From NCBI GenBank assembly GCA_963804005.1, contig CAWDOP010000012.1, positions 30,998 to 94,997 on the forward strand: a DNA stretch of 64,000 bases. Direction: 5' to 3'. The notes beneath the pieces were generated by a model. The model made no database searches. It was given only the letters and a program-made list of their open reading frames with translations, and was not told the origin of the DNA. Of this stretch, positions 10,479-20,235 are shown piece after piece. The position numbers and the translations under genes are program-made. This DNA comes from JAGXRK01 sp963804005. GTDB lineage: Bacteria > Bacteroidota > Ignavibacteria > Ignavibacteriales > Ignavibacteriaceae. Numbering within the stretch: position 1 is the stretch's first letter; every line of letters begins with the position of its first letter.

Positions 10479-11300
10479 TTATTTGAACAGAATAAACTTT
10501 TTGACCAACGAAGCAAACTTTTCTTGAACTTTTTTTGCTGTTTCGGTTACTTCATTGTGTGAGAGTTTTTGGTCGGATATTCCGGAAGCATAATTTGTAA
10601 TACAAGATATAGCTGCGACTTTCATTCCAAGACTTGAAGCAAATACAGCCTCATGCACAGTGGACATTCCGACTGCATCTCCGCCAAATTTGGAAATGAA
10701 TTTTACTTCTGCCGGAGTTTCATAAGAAGGACCTTTTGTATACCAGTAAACACCTTCTTTTAAGTTTATGTTTTCTTCCAAAGCTGCTTTTCTGATTAAA
10801 TTATTAAGTTCTTCACTTGGAAAGTCCGGAAAAGAATTTTTCATATCTTCATTCGCTAAACCAAGTAATAATGTTAATTCTTTTTTAATCTGAATGCCGT
10901 TGAAAGAAGTGTTTAACATCAAATCACCGGGTTCAAGAAAAGAACTTATACCGCCGGCAGCATTTGTTAGTAAAATATTTTTACAACCAAGCTTTTGGGA
11001 AATAAAGGGAGGAAGAATACACTCAGAAATATGATATCCTTCATAAAAATGAATTCTGCCGCTGAAGAGAAGAATTTTCTTTCCTTTGTGTGTTCCCCAG
11101 ATGATCTTTCCTTTATGTCCTTCAACTGTTGAAATGGGATAACCATTAAGGGAGTTAGTCAGAACCTCTTTTACAATTTCAATTTTGGTATCAAAGTTTC
11201 CCAATCCGCTTCCGAGAATAATTGATATATCCGGATTGAAGGGAGAGTGTTCTGCAATTTCTTTTATTAAATTTTTGTATTTGAAATTTAGATTAATCAT
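10479..11300 (-). CDS. Purine nucleoside phosphorylase (trimeric PNP family)
   Basis: A 273-residue enzyme that splits inosine and guanosine (and deoxy forms) with phosphate, giving free base and (deoxy)ribose-1-phosphate. Family motifs visible are ILGSGLGNF (phosphate site), VEGHKGKI, FSGRIHFYEGY, LLTNAAGG, YTKGPSYETPAE with the purine-site Glu, VGMSTVHEA and CITNYASG with the purine-contacting Asn. Its ATG directly follows the stop codon of the nucleoside transporter gene with no spacer, so import and breakdown are co-transcribed. Confidence 0.94.
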   Translation of the reverse strand: MINLNFKYKNLIKEIAEHSPFNPDISIILGSGLGNFDTKIEIVKEVLTNSLNGYPISTVEGHKGKIIWGTHKGKKILLFSGRIHFYEGYHISECILPPFISQKLGCKNILLTNAAGGISSFLEPGDLMLNTSFNGIQIKKELTLLLGLANEDMKNSFPDFPSEELNNLIRKAALEENINLKEGVYWYTKGPSYETPAEVKFISKFGGDAVGMSTVHEAVFASSLGMKVAAISCITNYASGISDQKLSHNEVTETAKKVQEKFASLVKKFILFK

Positions 11301-12656
11301 TTATGAAAATAATAATCCTACTAAAGTTGCTGTAAGTAAAGTTGTTATAACTCCGCCGGTTACTGCCTTAAGTCCAAGTTGGGCAATATCGGATTTACGT
11401 GATGGTGCAAGTGGTCCAAGTCCTCCAATCTGAATTGCAATTGAACTGAAATTTGCAAATCCACATAGAGCATAAGTTGCCATCAGGATTGATTTCTCAT
11501 TTACAAGTTTTCCAAGTTCAACAAGGTGGCCCATTTCCGAATACGCTACAAATTCATTAAGAACAATTTTTGTACCGAGTAAACTTCCGAAATTAAGTGC
11601 ATCTTCCCAGGGAACTCCAATTCCAAAAGCAACACCTTGCAAAACCGATCCAATTATTAATTGAAAACTCAGAGGTCTCCCGAAATTTTCAGTCAAATAA
11701 ACATTCACATTAAGAATATCACCGAGTCCGTTTAATAAATAATTTATCATTGCGATCAAAGCAATGAATGCAATAAGCATTGCCCCAACATTAAGAGCCA
11801 GTTTAAGTCCGTCACCCGCACCATTTGCCGCCGATTCAATAATATTTGCAGCGTTTTTTTCAACTTCAACCTTAACAGATCCTTTGGTTTTGGGTTCACC
11901 AACTTCGGGTATAAGAATTTTAGCGATGACCATTGCAGCGGGAGCAGCCATTACACTAGCACCAAGCAGTTGAGTTGCAAACATCTGTTGTGCCTCTATA
12001 AGCGGAATACCATGAGATATTGCATAGGCACTTCCCAAAATCTGAATGTAAGCAGCCATCACTCCGCCTGCAATAGTAGCCATTCCTCCAACCATAACGG
12101 TAAGTATTTCGCTTCTTGTCATTTCCTGAATGTACGGTTTTATCATCAAAGGAGCTTCAGTTTGTCCGACAAAAATATTAGCAGTACAGGAGAGAGATTC
12201 TGCTCCGCTTGTTCCCATAAGCTTTGCCATAACCCAAGCCATTCCCTGTACAATGCGCTGCATTATTCCCAGATAATATAAAACAGACATCAAACTGGCA
12301 AAGAAAATAATGGTTGGAAGAACCTGAAAAGCAAAAAAGAAACCCAGGCTGTTTTCAGTAGCAGGAGGCAATGCAAGATTTCCAAAAACAAACTGCGCAC
12401 CTTCAGTAGTAAAATTTAAAATCAAAACGAACACATAACTTACTGAAGCAAAAAAATCTTTAGGCCAGCCGAGAGGTCCGAAAAAACTGCGAAGGTTTTC
12501 TCCTTTTAGAATCAGTAATGCAAATACAAATTGAATTCCTAAACCTGAAAGTACAAGCTTCCAATTAATTTTCTTTTTGTTGTTTGAAATGAGAAAAGAA
12601 ATACCGATTAAAAGTAGTATTCCTAAAAGTCCGCGCAAGATAGAATTAATATCCAT
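11301..12656 (-). CDS. Concentrative nucleoside transporter (NupC/CNT family)
   Basis: A 451-residue inner-membrane symporter for nucleosides, driven by H+ or Na+. It has the expected ten or so hydrophobic segments and CNT landmarks: CTANIFVGQTEAPLMIKPY, the MATIAGGVMAAYI segment, the FGIGVPWEDA region, LGTKIVLNEFVAY and ALCGFANFSSIAIQIGGLG. It lies between thymidine kinase (9-bp gap) and purine nucleoside phosphorylase (no gap), which supports a nucleoside substrate. Ion coupling cannot be decided from sequence alone. Confidence 0.94.
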   Translation of the reverse strand: MDINSILRGLLGILLLIGISFLISNNKKKINWKLVLSGLGIQFVFALLILKGENLRSFFGPLGWPKDFFASVSYVFVLILNFTTEGAQFVFGNLALPPATENSLGFFFAFQVLPTIIFFASLMSVLYYLGIMQRIVQGMAWVMAKLMGTSGAESLSCTANIFVGQTEAPLMIKPYIQEMTRSEILTVMVGGMATIAGGVMAAYIQILGSAYAISHGIPLIEAQQMFATQLLGASVMAAPAAMVIAKILIPEVGEPKTKGSVKVEVEKNAANIIESAANGAGDGLKLALNVGAMLIAFIALIAMINYLLNGLGDILNVNVYLTENFGRPLSFQLIIGSVLQGVAFGIGVPWEDALNFGSLLGTKIVLNEFVAYSEMGHLVELGKLVNEKSILMATYALCGFANFSSIAIQIGGLGPLAPSRKSDIAQLGLKAVTGGVITTLLTATLVGLLFS

Positions 12657-12665
12657 AATTTTACT

Positions 12666-13244
12666 TTAACTTTCTTCAGGGATGTAATGACATTTACGGC
12701 AGCGTGCTTCATAAATGTCTGCCGCACCAACTACAACTCTTTCCTTCGAAACAATTTTGCGTTGTGTTTTATCAGCGGGATTTCCACAATTAACACATAT
12801 AGCAAGTGCTTTGGTTATATATTCTGCAATTGCGAGTAATTGGGGCATCGGTTCAAAAGGAATACCGCGGTAATCCTGATCAAGTCCGGCAACAATTACT
12901 CTTTTGCCTTTTGATGCAAGTGTATTACAGACTTGAATAAGATCATTAGAGAAGAATTGCGCTTCATCTATTCCTACAACCTGTGCGTCTTTTGCAAGAT
13001 GAATTATTTCCCGGACATCTTCAACAATAGTTGATGGTAATGATTGCTCGTTGTGAGAAACAATTGAACCTTCGGAATATCTCGTATCAATTTTAGGTTT
13101 AAATACCCTGACTTTCTGTTTTGCAATTTGTGCTCTGCGTAAACGGCGGATAAGTTCTTCAGTTTTACCACTGAACATACAGCCGGCAATAACTTCTATC
13201 CAGCCGATATCTTTGGGCATTGAGTGAGGTGCGAGTTCATTCAT
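12666..13244 (-). CDS. tdk: Thymidine kinase
   Basis: A 192-residue type II thymidine kinase that phosphorylates thymidine to dTMP. The P-loop is GCMFSGKTEEL, the Walker B-like element is VVGIDEAQFF, and a structural zinc site is formed by CVNCGNP near residue 145 and CRKCH near the C-terminus. The length is typical. It sits upstream of the nucleoside transporter, on the same strand and closely spaced. Confidence 0.96.
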   Translation of the reverse strand: MNELAPHSMPKDIGWIEVIAGCMFSGKTEELIRRLRRAQIAKQKVRVFKPKIDTRYSEGSIVSHNEQSLPSTIVEDVREIIHLAKDAQVVGIDEAQFFSNDLIQVCNTLASKGKRVIVAGLDQDYRGIPFEPMPQLLAIAEYITKALAICVNCGNPADKTQRKIVSKERVVVGAADIYEARCRKCHYIPEES

Positions 13245-13393
13245 AAATCTGCCTTACCAATTAAGTGATTATTATTCTTAAAATTATTGAGTAAAAATGA
13301 TCTTAGGGAGCAGAATGGTTGATTGACTGATTGAAATTAAATTTTTAATGATCATAGATTTTTTGTACTTCTCAATTTCTTAATTTACCTGAA

Positions 13394-13411
13394 CCCCTAT
13401 CTAAATTGGGG
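13394..13411. repeat. Short inverted repeat (CCCC...GGGG) between tdk and cdd
   Basis: A weak hairpin with 4-bp GC arms and a 10-nt AT-rich loop. It shares the CCCTATC start with the larger palindrome at 61711. There is no T-run, so it is not a clear terminator. Confidence 0.3.
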
Positions 13412-13432
13412 AGGGATGCCATGGACTTTAAC

Positions 13433-13825
13433 TTATTTAAGATACTTATCACTAAAAGCATAGGGTAGCAAAGCTGACATTTTTTCAATCCTCTGCTCGC
13501 CCTTTGAGTTAAGCATAATAACATCAATGTTACCGCAAAGCTCACTCATCACCTGCCTGCAAGCACCGCAAGGTGAGATATAATCTTCAGCATCACTGGC
13601 TATTGCAATAGCTTTAAATTTTCTCTCTCCTTCAGAAATTGCTTTAAATACTGCAGTGCGTTCAGCACAAATAGTTAAACTGTAAGAACTTGTTTCTATG
13701 TTGCCGCCGAGATATAGTTTATCATCTTCGGTCAGAAGCGCAGCACCTACCCGAAACTTAGAGTATGTAGGCATAGAAAGTTTTTTTGCATCAATTGCTT
13801 TTTGTGAGAGTGATTTGTAATCCAC
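13433..13825 (-). CDS. cdd: Cytidine deaminase
   Basis: A 130-residue homotetrameric-type cytidine deaminase converting cytidine and deoxycytidine to uridine and deoxyuridine. The zinc ligands are Cys53 (in TICAERTAVF), Cys86 and Cys89 (in SPCGACRQ), and Glu55 is the proton shuttle. The start is GTG. It belongs by function with tdk, the transporter and the phosphorylase downstream, but a gap of about 190 bp separates it from tdk. Confidence 0.95.
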   Translation of the reverse strand: MDYKSLSQKAIDAKKLSMPTYSKFRVGAALLTEDDKLYLGGNIETSSYSLTICAERTAVFKAISEGERKFKAIAIASDAEDYISPCGACRQVMSELCGNIDVIMLNSKGEQRIEKMSALLPYAFSDKYLK

Positions 13826-13884
13826 TAAATAAATCCTTTCAATTCTAAAATATATTATTTGGCTCTGATTTCAAATCAGACCAA

Positions 13885-14713
13885 TCATAGTTTTTTTAAG
13901 AGCATATAAAAAGTAGGAGTAAAAAACTTATTTATTATTCCAAATTTATCATTAGCAATTCGAAGTATCAGTTTGTTTAGCTTAAACATAGAAGTAAGTT
14001 TTACTAATGATAAATGAAAATTACTCCAGACAATTCCTTTATTTCCTTTGAACAATTCTTCAACTGCAAACTTTGTGTGGAGTTTGACATCAAAATATTT
14101 AGAAAATTTTTTTATTAAATCATTTAATGAAAACAGTTCTGCAATGTCTTTTCGTTCTATTTCATTTTTTCTAAATCTTTTCAGATAAAAGTTTTTAATT
14201 GCTTTACGTTTAAATAGTGCCAGGAAAGGCATTCCCCAATGCGGATCGGAAATTATGTTAAAAACAGAAAAACGATTTGGAGTACTTAAATAAATTATGC
14301 CGTTCGGGTTTTAAAATTCTGTTCAACTCAATAAATAATAATTCTGTTTCATTAATATGTTCAATCACATCCTGAAGAATAATCAAATCGAAAGATATAT
14401 CTGCAAACGGAAATAATTTTGCATTACTGTTTATGCGGTAATGATCAATCTTATCAAAATTTTGCGAATGTCTTTTTAGTCTTATAAAACTATAATCTAA
14501 ACTGACAACAAAATTATTTCTTGATAAAGTATATGATGTCCCGCCCTCCCCGGAACCGAGATCAAGTATAGTTAAATTGGTTGGATCAAAATGTTTTTCG
14601 ATGAGAGATTGAACAAACTTTCCTCGTTTAATTGCCAGATCACGTCCTCTTTTCCATCGTTCATAGTTGGGATGACTATTGTCAAGCCACGGAACAGAAT
14701 GGTTTATCTCCAT
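13885..14713 (-). pseudogene. Class I SAM-dependent methyltransferase, frameshifted
   Basis: The first frame (14713 down to 14258) has methyltransferase motif I ILDLGSGEGGTSY, an acidic VVSLDYS and LQDVIEHINETE, then runs out after NRILKPE. Removing one base from the CCC run near 14302 restores KPNGIIYLSTPNRFSVF and DPHWGMPFLALF, which joins the second frame (14232 to 13885). The intact protein would be about 275 residues. It overlaps the glycosyltransferase gene upstream by 10 bp, so the pair probably modify the same glycan or lipid. The substrate is unknown. A single indel in a short homopolymer may be sequence error. Confidence 0.8.
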
Positions 14714-15798
14714 TTCTTGAGACGTGTAAAAGAATTAATGAAGTTGTAAATAACCATTAACTCATACAGAAATTGTAACATTGGAATTTCAGGGTCAGTG
14801 AAATTATAAGCCAGATGGGCTTGCCTTTTTTTAATAATAGTGTAATCAGTATACAGTTTGGCAACGACCGGAGCCAGAAAATAAATTGAAAAGGGCAAAA
14901 GTAAAATGGAAAATAAGAAGAAAAGGTTTATTAAATGCCAGTATCCTACAAGTAGTTTGTTCCTTAGCAAATAATGATGTGAAGTCTTTAAATGTCTTTT
15001 CTTTTGCCGGGAATAATCCCTAAAAGTAAAAGGCGTATTGGAATGTACAAGACCATGTAAATCGGTAACTGTTCCGATTGACATTTTATTTTTTACAGCT
15101 TCCTGAAGGAGCAAATCATCATCGCCACCAAGAGTTTGAAGAGTGTTTTTATAACCGTCAATCTTGTAGAAAGATTCTTTTTTGAATCCAAAACTTCTTG
15201 AGGAACATGAAAAAGGTATACCGAGTCCGGCAGCAGACATTGTAAGTAGAGTGGTTCGCAGATTTTCAAAACACACAAAAGCACTAATATCAGAACTTTT
15301 TTGTTGATTGAATGGTGCAAGTCCGATTAAGAAATCGTGACCATCTCTGAATTTGTTAACGAATGATTTAATCCAACCAGGCAGCGGCGTACAATCTGCA
15401 TCCGTTATTAAAATAAAATCATTTTGAGCTTGTTCAATTCCTAAAGCTAATGCTCCTTTTTTGGGTGGAAGTTCAGAATCAGTATTAGAAATAACTTTAA
15501 TATTGGATTGCTCTGATATTAATGATTTTATCCGCGCCAAGGTTGAATCTCTGGAATTATCATCAACAATAATTACTTCGTAAAGTTCTTTGGGATATTC
15601 CTGATTATCGAGAGCGGTTATGAGATTTTCGATATTTCTTTCTTCATTTTTGGCTGCAATTACAATGCTGACCTTAATGTTGATTGCTTCTGAAGTTGTA
15701 GGAATGAATACTTTCTTTAATCCTTTGTTGAAAACGACGATTGTTATATAATACAATATCAAAAGCGAAACTATGATAATTATTAATAATAAATTCAT
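14704..15798 (-). CDS. Membrane-bound family 2 glycosyltransferase
   Basis: A 364-residue GT-A fold transferase. One N-terminal hydrophobic helix (residues 1-20) precedes the nucleotide-sugar binding domain with VSIVIAAKNEE, VIIVDDNSRDS, ITDADCTPLP (the DxD-like motif) and GGDDDLL. A basic stretch RQKKRHLKTSHHY follows, and two or three hydrophobic helices close the protein. This layout is that of inner-membrane enzymes making exported or lipid-linked glycans. It overlaps the methyltransferase gene. Donor and acceptor are not identifiable. Confidence 0.88.
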   Translation of the reverse strand: MNLLLIIIIVSLLILYYITIVVFNKGLKKVFIPTTSEAINIKVSIVIAAKNEERNIENLITALDNQEYPKELYEVIIVDDNSRDSTLARIKSLISEQSNIKVISNTDSELPPKKGALALGIEQAQNDFILITDADCTPLPGWIKSFVNKFRDGHDFLIGLAPFNQQKSSDISAFVCFENLRTTLLTMSAAGLGIPFSCSSRSFGFKKESFYKIDGYKNTLQTLGGDDDLLLQEAVKNKMSIGTVTDLHGLVHSNTPFTFRDYSRQKKRHLKTSHHYLLRNKLLVGYWHLINLFFLFSILLLPFSIYFLAPVVAKLYTDYTIIKKRQAHLAYNFTDPEIPMLQFLYELMVIYNFINSFTRLKKWR

Positions 15799-16061
15799 AT
15801 TTTTTCCGATAGAGAAATATTGTTAGGGAAGTAATTGATTTCTTATATAATTTTTGTTTTCAAATTATTATTAAGAAACTGAACAAACTCACACAAAATC
15901 CTTAATTGACACACCAAAAAATACTTATTAGTGAATCGAATACAAAGGAAACCGTTGGATTCATTTTCAACGAGTAATAAGAGTAAAATTTGAAACAAAA
16001 TCGATATCTCGCTTTTATTATTTATTTTGATTAGATTTTAGCAAAGATTAAAGGGACGGTT

Positions 16062-17546
16062 ATGAAAAAGAAATTTTTGTATCTGTTTTTACTCCTTCTC
16101 TCTTCTCATTTAGCTGCACAGGATTTTCAAATAAAGCAGATTACCAGCGGTGATTACAACGCCCGTAATCCTTTTATCAATCACTCGGTTGGGGGTTTAT
16201 ATTCAACTTATCTTTATTTTGAATTACATTGGGATAGTTATTCAAATATTTATGCTGTTTCTTATGATTCTTACAGTCAAATGTTTTCTGATACAATTCA
16301 AATTACTTCTGGCAGCTATTCAGATCTTTATCCCGCTGTGGACCTCTTAGAAGGATTGGTTTTTCAAACAAACAGAAACGGTAATTGGGATATTGCTGTT
16401 ATGCCCAAATTATGCAACATTAGATGATATTTTTTATCTGACTAATTCTCCAGATGATGAAACCAATCCAAAAATAATTTATCCTATCGATTATTGGTTC
16501 TACCCTGATTCAGCAAGAATACTATTTAAAAGAGGTGATGACATTGTATATATGGCTTATCTTAATGATACAACAAATTCGTACATAGTTTTTCAGGACG
16601 ATTTAGAATATACATATTCGGATTTTATGGGAGTTAAGAATTCAAATTACCCGGGTTATTTCCCGGAAGCCGGATTGTATATTATTGCTGTCGAGACTGA
16701 TAACTCCGGGTTTAAAAAATTAGTTTCAAGATTCAGAAATACAAACGGACAATGGGAAGCAAAAAAAGTTATTATAGATAACTGTGATTGTTCTAATCCC
16801 GATTGGCAAGAGGTCGATCCGTTCTATCCTGTTTTAGTTTATGAAGATACTTTAGATAATATGAGAAGATTATTTTTTATTGAGACTTGGGATAATGAAA
16901 TAGATTCTAAATTAGTTGATTTACCTTTTATTGGAAATACTTTCGGATTTAAGAGCGATTTGCCGGATATGATAACGAAACGGGGTGTTATTCAGAAACC
17001 GGACTCATATCCATATTTACCTCACACTTATTTCATTGAAAATAATGACAGTACTTTATCAGATTAAATAAGTTAGAGCTTGGTTTTACTGGTCTCCGGA
17101 TGATGACACTCTAATTCAAATTAATATTCCAAATGCCAATTCGACAATAGGTGCATTAGGTTATTGAGTATTACGGTATGGTTTATTTTACCGTATGGGA
17201 AGATTCTTCAGGCGGTAATGTTCATTTGTTTGGAAGAAAACAGTATATAGATATTGGAAATGTAAATGAAGAAACTAAAAATATTGATTTCATTCTCTAT
17301 CAGAACTATCCAAATCCGTTTAATCCAGTTACCAGGATTGATTATAAAATTTTAACTGCATCCAATGTACGTTTTAAAGTAATAAATGTTCTTGGAGAAA
17401 ATGTTTATGAAGAAAATTTCGGGTATCAGTTAGCAGGGGATTATTCAATTAATTTTGATGGAAAAGATTTAGTAAGCGGAGTTTATATTTATTCAATCTT
17501 TGCTGGGGAGAGTAGATTAACAAAGAAGATGGTTTTATTAAGGTAA
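16062..17546 (+). pseudogene. Secreted protein with type IX secretion sorting domain, broken by several frameshifts
   Basis: The coding stretch starts with a clear signal peptide (MKKKFLYLFLLLLSSHLAAQ) and ends with a T9SS type A sorting domain: YQNYPNPFNPVTRIDY, a beta-rich middle, and GVYIYSIFAGE...KKMVLLR. The body resembles repeat or propeller-like segments (QITSGDYNARNP, QITSGSYSDLYP). It is split into frames 16062-16427, about 16383-17067 and 17178-17546. An extra C in CCC at 16394-16396 explains the first break (MPNYATLDDIFYL is restored) and an extra T near 17165 explains the last (GALGYEYYGMVYF). Damage near 17062 adds a stop. The intact protein, about 490 residues, would be exported across the outer membrane and anchored or released. 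Function unknown. Confidence 0.8.
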
Positions 17547-17570
17547 AAATGCTCAGAAAAAAATCTGTAG

Positions 17571-17592
17571 GGATCGGTCTCCTGACCGATCC
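17571..17592. repeat. Perfect 9-bp palindromic element (possible terminator or dispersed repeat)
   Basis: Arms GGATCGGTC and GACCGATCC flank a TCCT loop, lying between the convergent T9SS gene and the helicase gene. There is no adjacent T-run, so it could be a dispersed palindromic repeat rather than a classical terminator. Confidence 0.6.
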
Positions 17593-17650
17593 GGGAAATG
17601 AACACGTTTTTTCATAATTATAAAACGGAACGGACGGGGGAGTCCTTTCA

Positions 17651-19651
17651 CTACAAATCCTCATCCAGCAGCCAGCCCTGTGCGAGATCTGAAGAAATTT
17701 CTGATATGAACCTTGATGGTTTTGATAATGTCATACCAGCTTCTCTGTCGTACATATTCATTGGATAGGAAACGAATAAATTATTCTTTGCTCTTGTTGA
17801 AGCAACATACATCAGTCTTCTTTCTTCCTCTAATTGTTCTATACTTTCAGCAGAGCGTGATGATGGGAAATATCCTTCCACACAATGAATTATAAAAACA
17901 GTATGCCACTCTAAACCTTTTGCAGAATGTATTGTGGAAAGTGTAACATATTCTTCTTCTTTGTCTGTTCCTTCAATATCAACAACACTTTCAATTATCG
18001 GTTCAATTGCCATATCGGAAAGTAGTGTATCGAGTGATTTATAATTCTCCACAATGTTTAAGAAAATATCCAAATCCTTGCTGCGTTTGTTGTAATCATC
18101 GTAGATCAACTTAAACAGATCATAATAATAATTGTAAACCATCTGAACCATTTCAGCGGGCATTTTATTTTTTTTATGAAGCTGATAAAGCAGATAGAAA
18201 AGCGGTCCAAGTTTTTCTCGATACTTAAATTCTGTATGCTTATCAGGTTCTTTGGCAATTGTCATTCTTCCAAGTGCAAGATCATCAAGAATTTTTTGTG
18301 CAGTTTTAGGACCAACTCCTTCGTGCATAAGCAGAATGCGGTACCAGCTTACTACATCTTTCGGATTAACAGCAATCCTAAGAAACGCCATTACGTCTTT
18401 TATATGTGCTGTTTCTACAAACTTCATTCCACCAAATTTCTGAAATGGAATGTTAGCATGAGCAAGTTCAATTTCCAGATCGAAAGAAAAAAAAGATGAG
18501 CGGAACAAAACTGCAATATCTTTAAAAGGAACTCCTTCTTCTCTCAAATCAAGAATTTTTTCAACTATAAATTTTGACTGAAGGTTATCATTAGCTGCTG
18601 CGATAATATTCGGAAGTTCACCGGTTCCTCTGCGTGTAAAAAGATTTTTTTTATATTTTTCAATTGCAGCGTCATTAATTCTGTTTGCAAAATCTAGAAC
18701 AGACTGCACACTTCTGTAATTTTCTTCAAGCTTGATTAACTTAACATCGGGAAAGAGTTTTGGAAAATCAATTATATTTTTAAAGTCTGCGCCGCGGAAA
18801 GAATAAATTGCCTGTGAATCATCACCGACTACCATTATGTTATTATTGTGCTGAACCAATCCCTTTACCACATCCGCCTGCAGTTTGTTTGTATCCTGGT
18901 ATTCATCAACCATAACATATTTAATCTTATCACGGAAAGAATTTGCAGAATGTCCGCCTTCAAATAAAAACTGTCTGAATCTTACAAGCAGATCATCATA
19001 GTCGAGCAGATTATTTCGATTTTTATATTCAGTAAATATTTTTTGGATTTCAAGAATCTTATCAAGCAAAAGAATGAAGTGCGGATAATCTTTTTCAATT
19101 AACTCTTCAACTTTTTGTCCGGTGTTAACACTTAAGCTGTAAACTTTATAAAGAGTTTTCTTGTTTGGAAATCGTCTTTCTTTAGTAATAAATGCATCGT
19201 TTGATCTGATCAGATTTACAACATCTTCACTATCGCTTTGATCAAGAATGGTGAATGAAGGGTCAAGTCCTATTACCTTTGCATATTTTCTGAGTGTGAT
19301 GTTTGCGAATGAATGAAAAGTTCCTCCTCGAATTTTTGAACACCTGTCATCAAGTAATTCAGAGGCACGTCTCATCATTTCATTTGCGGCTTTGCGTGTA
19401 AAGGTAAGAAGAACAATTGAATCCGGTTTATTACCCATTTCAATTAATCTTGCAACGCGGTAAACGAGTGTTTGTGTTTTTCCAGTTCCCGCACCGGCAA
19501 TTATAAGATGAGCGCCATAGGTTGCTGCTGCGGCTTCAAATTGCGATGTGTTTAATTCTTCACGGTAATTAATTGAAAAACGGGACTCATCAATTTTTTC
19601 GGTGAGTCCCGCATGTTTGAATCTTTTCAGAACATATTTTTTCTGATTCAT
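17651..19651 (-). CDS. UvrD/Rep-family ATP-dependent DNA helicase
   Basis: A 666-residue superfamily 1A 3'-5' helicase. Motifs run in order: Q-motif SQFEAAAA, Walker A IAGAGTGKTQTLVYR, Ia LTFTRKAANEM, Walker B MVDEYQDTN, III GDDSQAIYSFRGAD, IV LEENYRSVQ, V TIHSAKGLEWHTVFI and VI EERRLMYVASTRAKN. It is a little shorter than PcrA/UvrD (about 720) and lacks a long C-terminal tail. It likely acts in repair or in removing proteins from DNA. Its ATG overlaps the stop of the 195-residue gene (ATGA), so it is translated as the third gene of the floA operon. Confidence 0.93.
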   Translation of the reverse strand: MNQKKYVLKRFKHAGLTEKIDESRFSINYREELNTSQFEAAAATYGAHLIIAGAGTGKTQTLVYRVARLIEMGNKPDSIVLLTFTRKAANEMMRRASELLDDRCSKIRGGTFHSFANITLRKYAKVIGLDPSFTILDQSDSEDVVNLIRSNDAFITKERRFPNKKTLYKVYSLSVNTGQKVEELIEKDYPHFILLLDKILEIQKIFTEYKNRNNLLDYDDLLVRFRQFLFEGGHSANSFRDKIKYVMVDEYQDTNKLQADVVKGLVQHNNNIMVVGDDSQAIYSFRGADFKNIIDFPKLFPDVKLIKLEENYRSVQSVLDFANRINDAAIEKYKKNLFTRRGTGELPNIIAAANDNLQSKFIVEKILDLREEGVPFKDIAVLFRSSFFSFDLEIELAHANIPFQKFGGMKFVETAHIKDVMAFLRIAVNPKDVVSWYRILLMHEGVGPKTAQKILDDLALGRMTIAKEPDKHTEFKYREKLGPLFYLLYQLHKKNKMPAEMVQMVYNYYYDLFKLIYDDYNKRSKDLDIFLNIVENYKSLDTLLSDMAIEPIIESVVDIEGTDKEEEYVTLSTIHSAKGLEWHTVFIIHCVEGYFPSSRSAESIEQLEEERRLMYVASTRAKNNLFVSYPMNMYDREAGMTLSKPSRFISEISSDLAQGWLLDEDL

Positions 19652-20235
19652 CTGTGCTTCAGAGCTTTAGGCTTTCCAAGTATTTCTGAAATTATAATAT
19701 ACTTTTTCAGCGAAGCAGGCCGCATAATTTTTTCCTTAATATTTCTCTGAAATGTAGATGGACAGACTTTCATTTCCTTAGTCAGTTCCTCAAATTTTGT
19801 TACCTGACTGAAAGTTAACGAATCAATCTCTTTCTTTTTTGATGCAATTTCCCTTTTTTTCTTCTCCCAGACATCTTCATACATGTGTTCAGATTCTGTT
19901 TTGCTTCGCCAGGATTCCTCAGCATTTTTTTTCTTTTGCTCAAAAAGAATTGACTGAGGAACCGGTTGAGGTTTTGGTTTGCGTGCAGGTTGAGGTTCAC
20001 CTACTTTGAAAAACTGTTCTAACTCTTTCAGCACATCATATTCATCTGTTGATGAAGATTTAGCAGTGCTTGTTTCTATCTCCATCTCAGGTGAATAAGA
20101 TAAGTCAACTTCTTCACGGTGCTGAGGAACATGAGATTCCGGTTTCTGAGGTATAGGTTTCTTCTTCTTGAAGATAGAACTTAAGAAAGTAACTATTATG
20201 AAAAGATAGATAAGTATTTCAAAAATATTATCCAT
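19648..20235 (-). CDS. Small single-pass membrane protein of unknown function
   Basis: A 195-residue protein I do not recognise. It has one N-terminal membrane helix (about residues 5-22), then a basic KKKK turn, a Pro/Glu/Ser-rich, probably disordered middle, and a charged helical part with WEKKKREIASKKKEIDSL. The tail resembles a small helical domain (LKKYIIISEILGKPKALK). It overlaps floA by 8 bp upstream and the helicase by 4 bp downstream. The membrane anchor and tight linkage to a flotillin suggest a role at the same membrane domain; this is inference. Confidence 0.75.
   Translation of the reverse strand: MDNIFEILIYLFIIVTFLSSIFKKKKPIPQKPESHVPQHREEVDLSYSPEMEIETSTAKSSSTDEYDVLKELEQFFKVGEPQPARKPKPQPVPQSILFEQKKKNAEESWRSKTESEHMYEDVWEKKKREIASKKKEIDSLTFSQVTKFEELTKEMKVCPSTFQRNIKEKIMRPASLKKYIIISEILGKPKALKHR

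Noticed and set aside
15906..15935. TTGACA upstream of the T9SS gene as a promoter
   Set aside because: No acceptable -10 element at 16-18 bp and the start is over 130 bp away.
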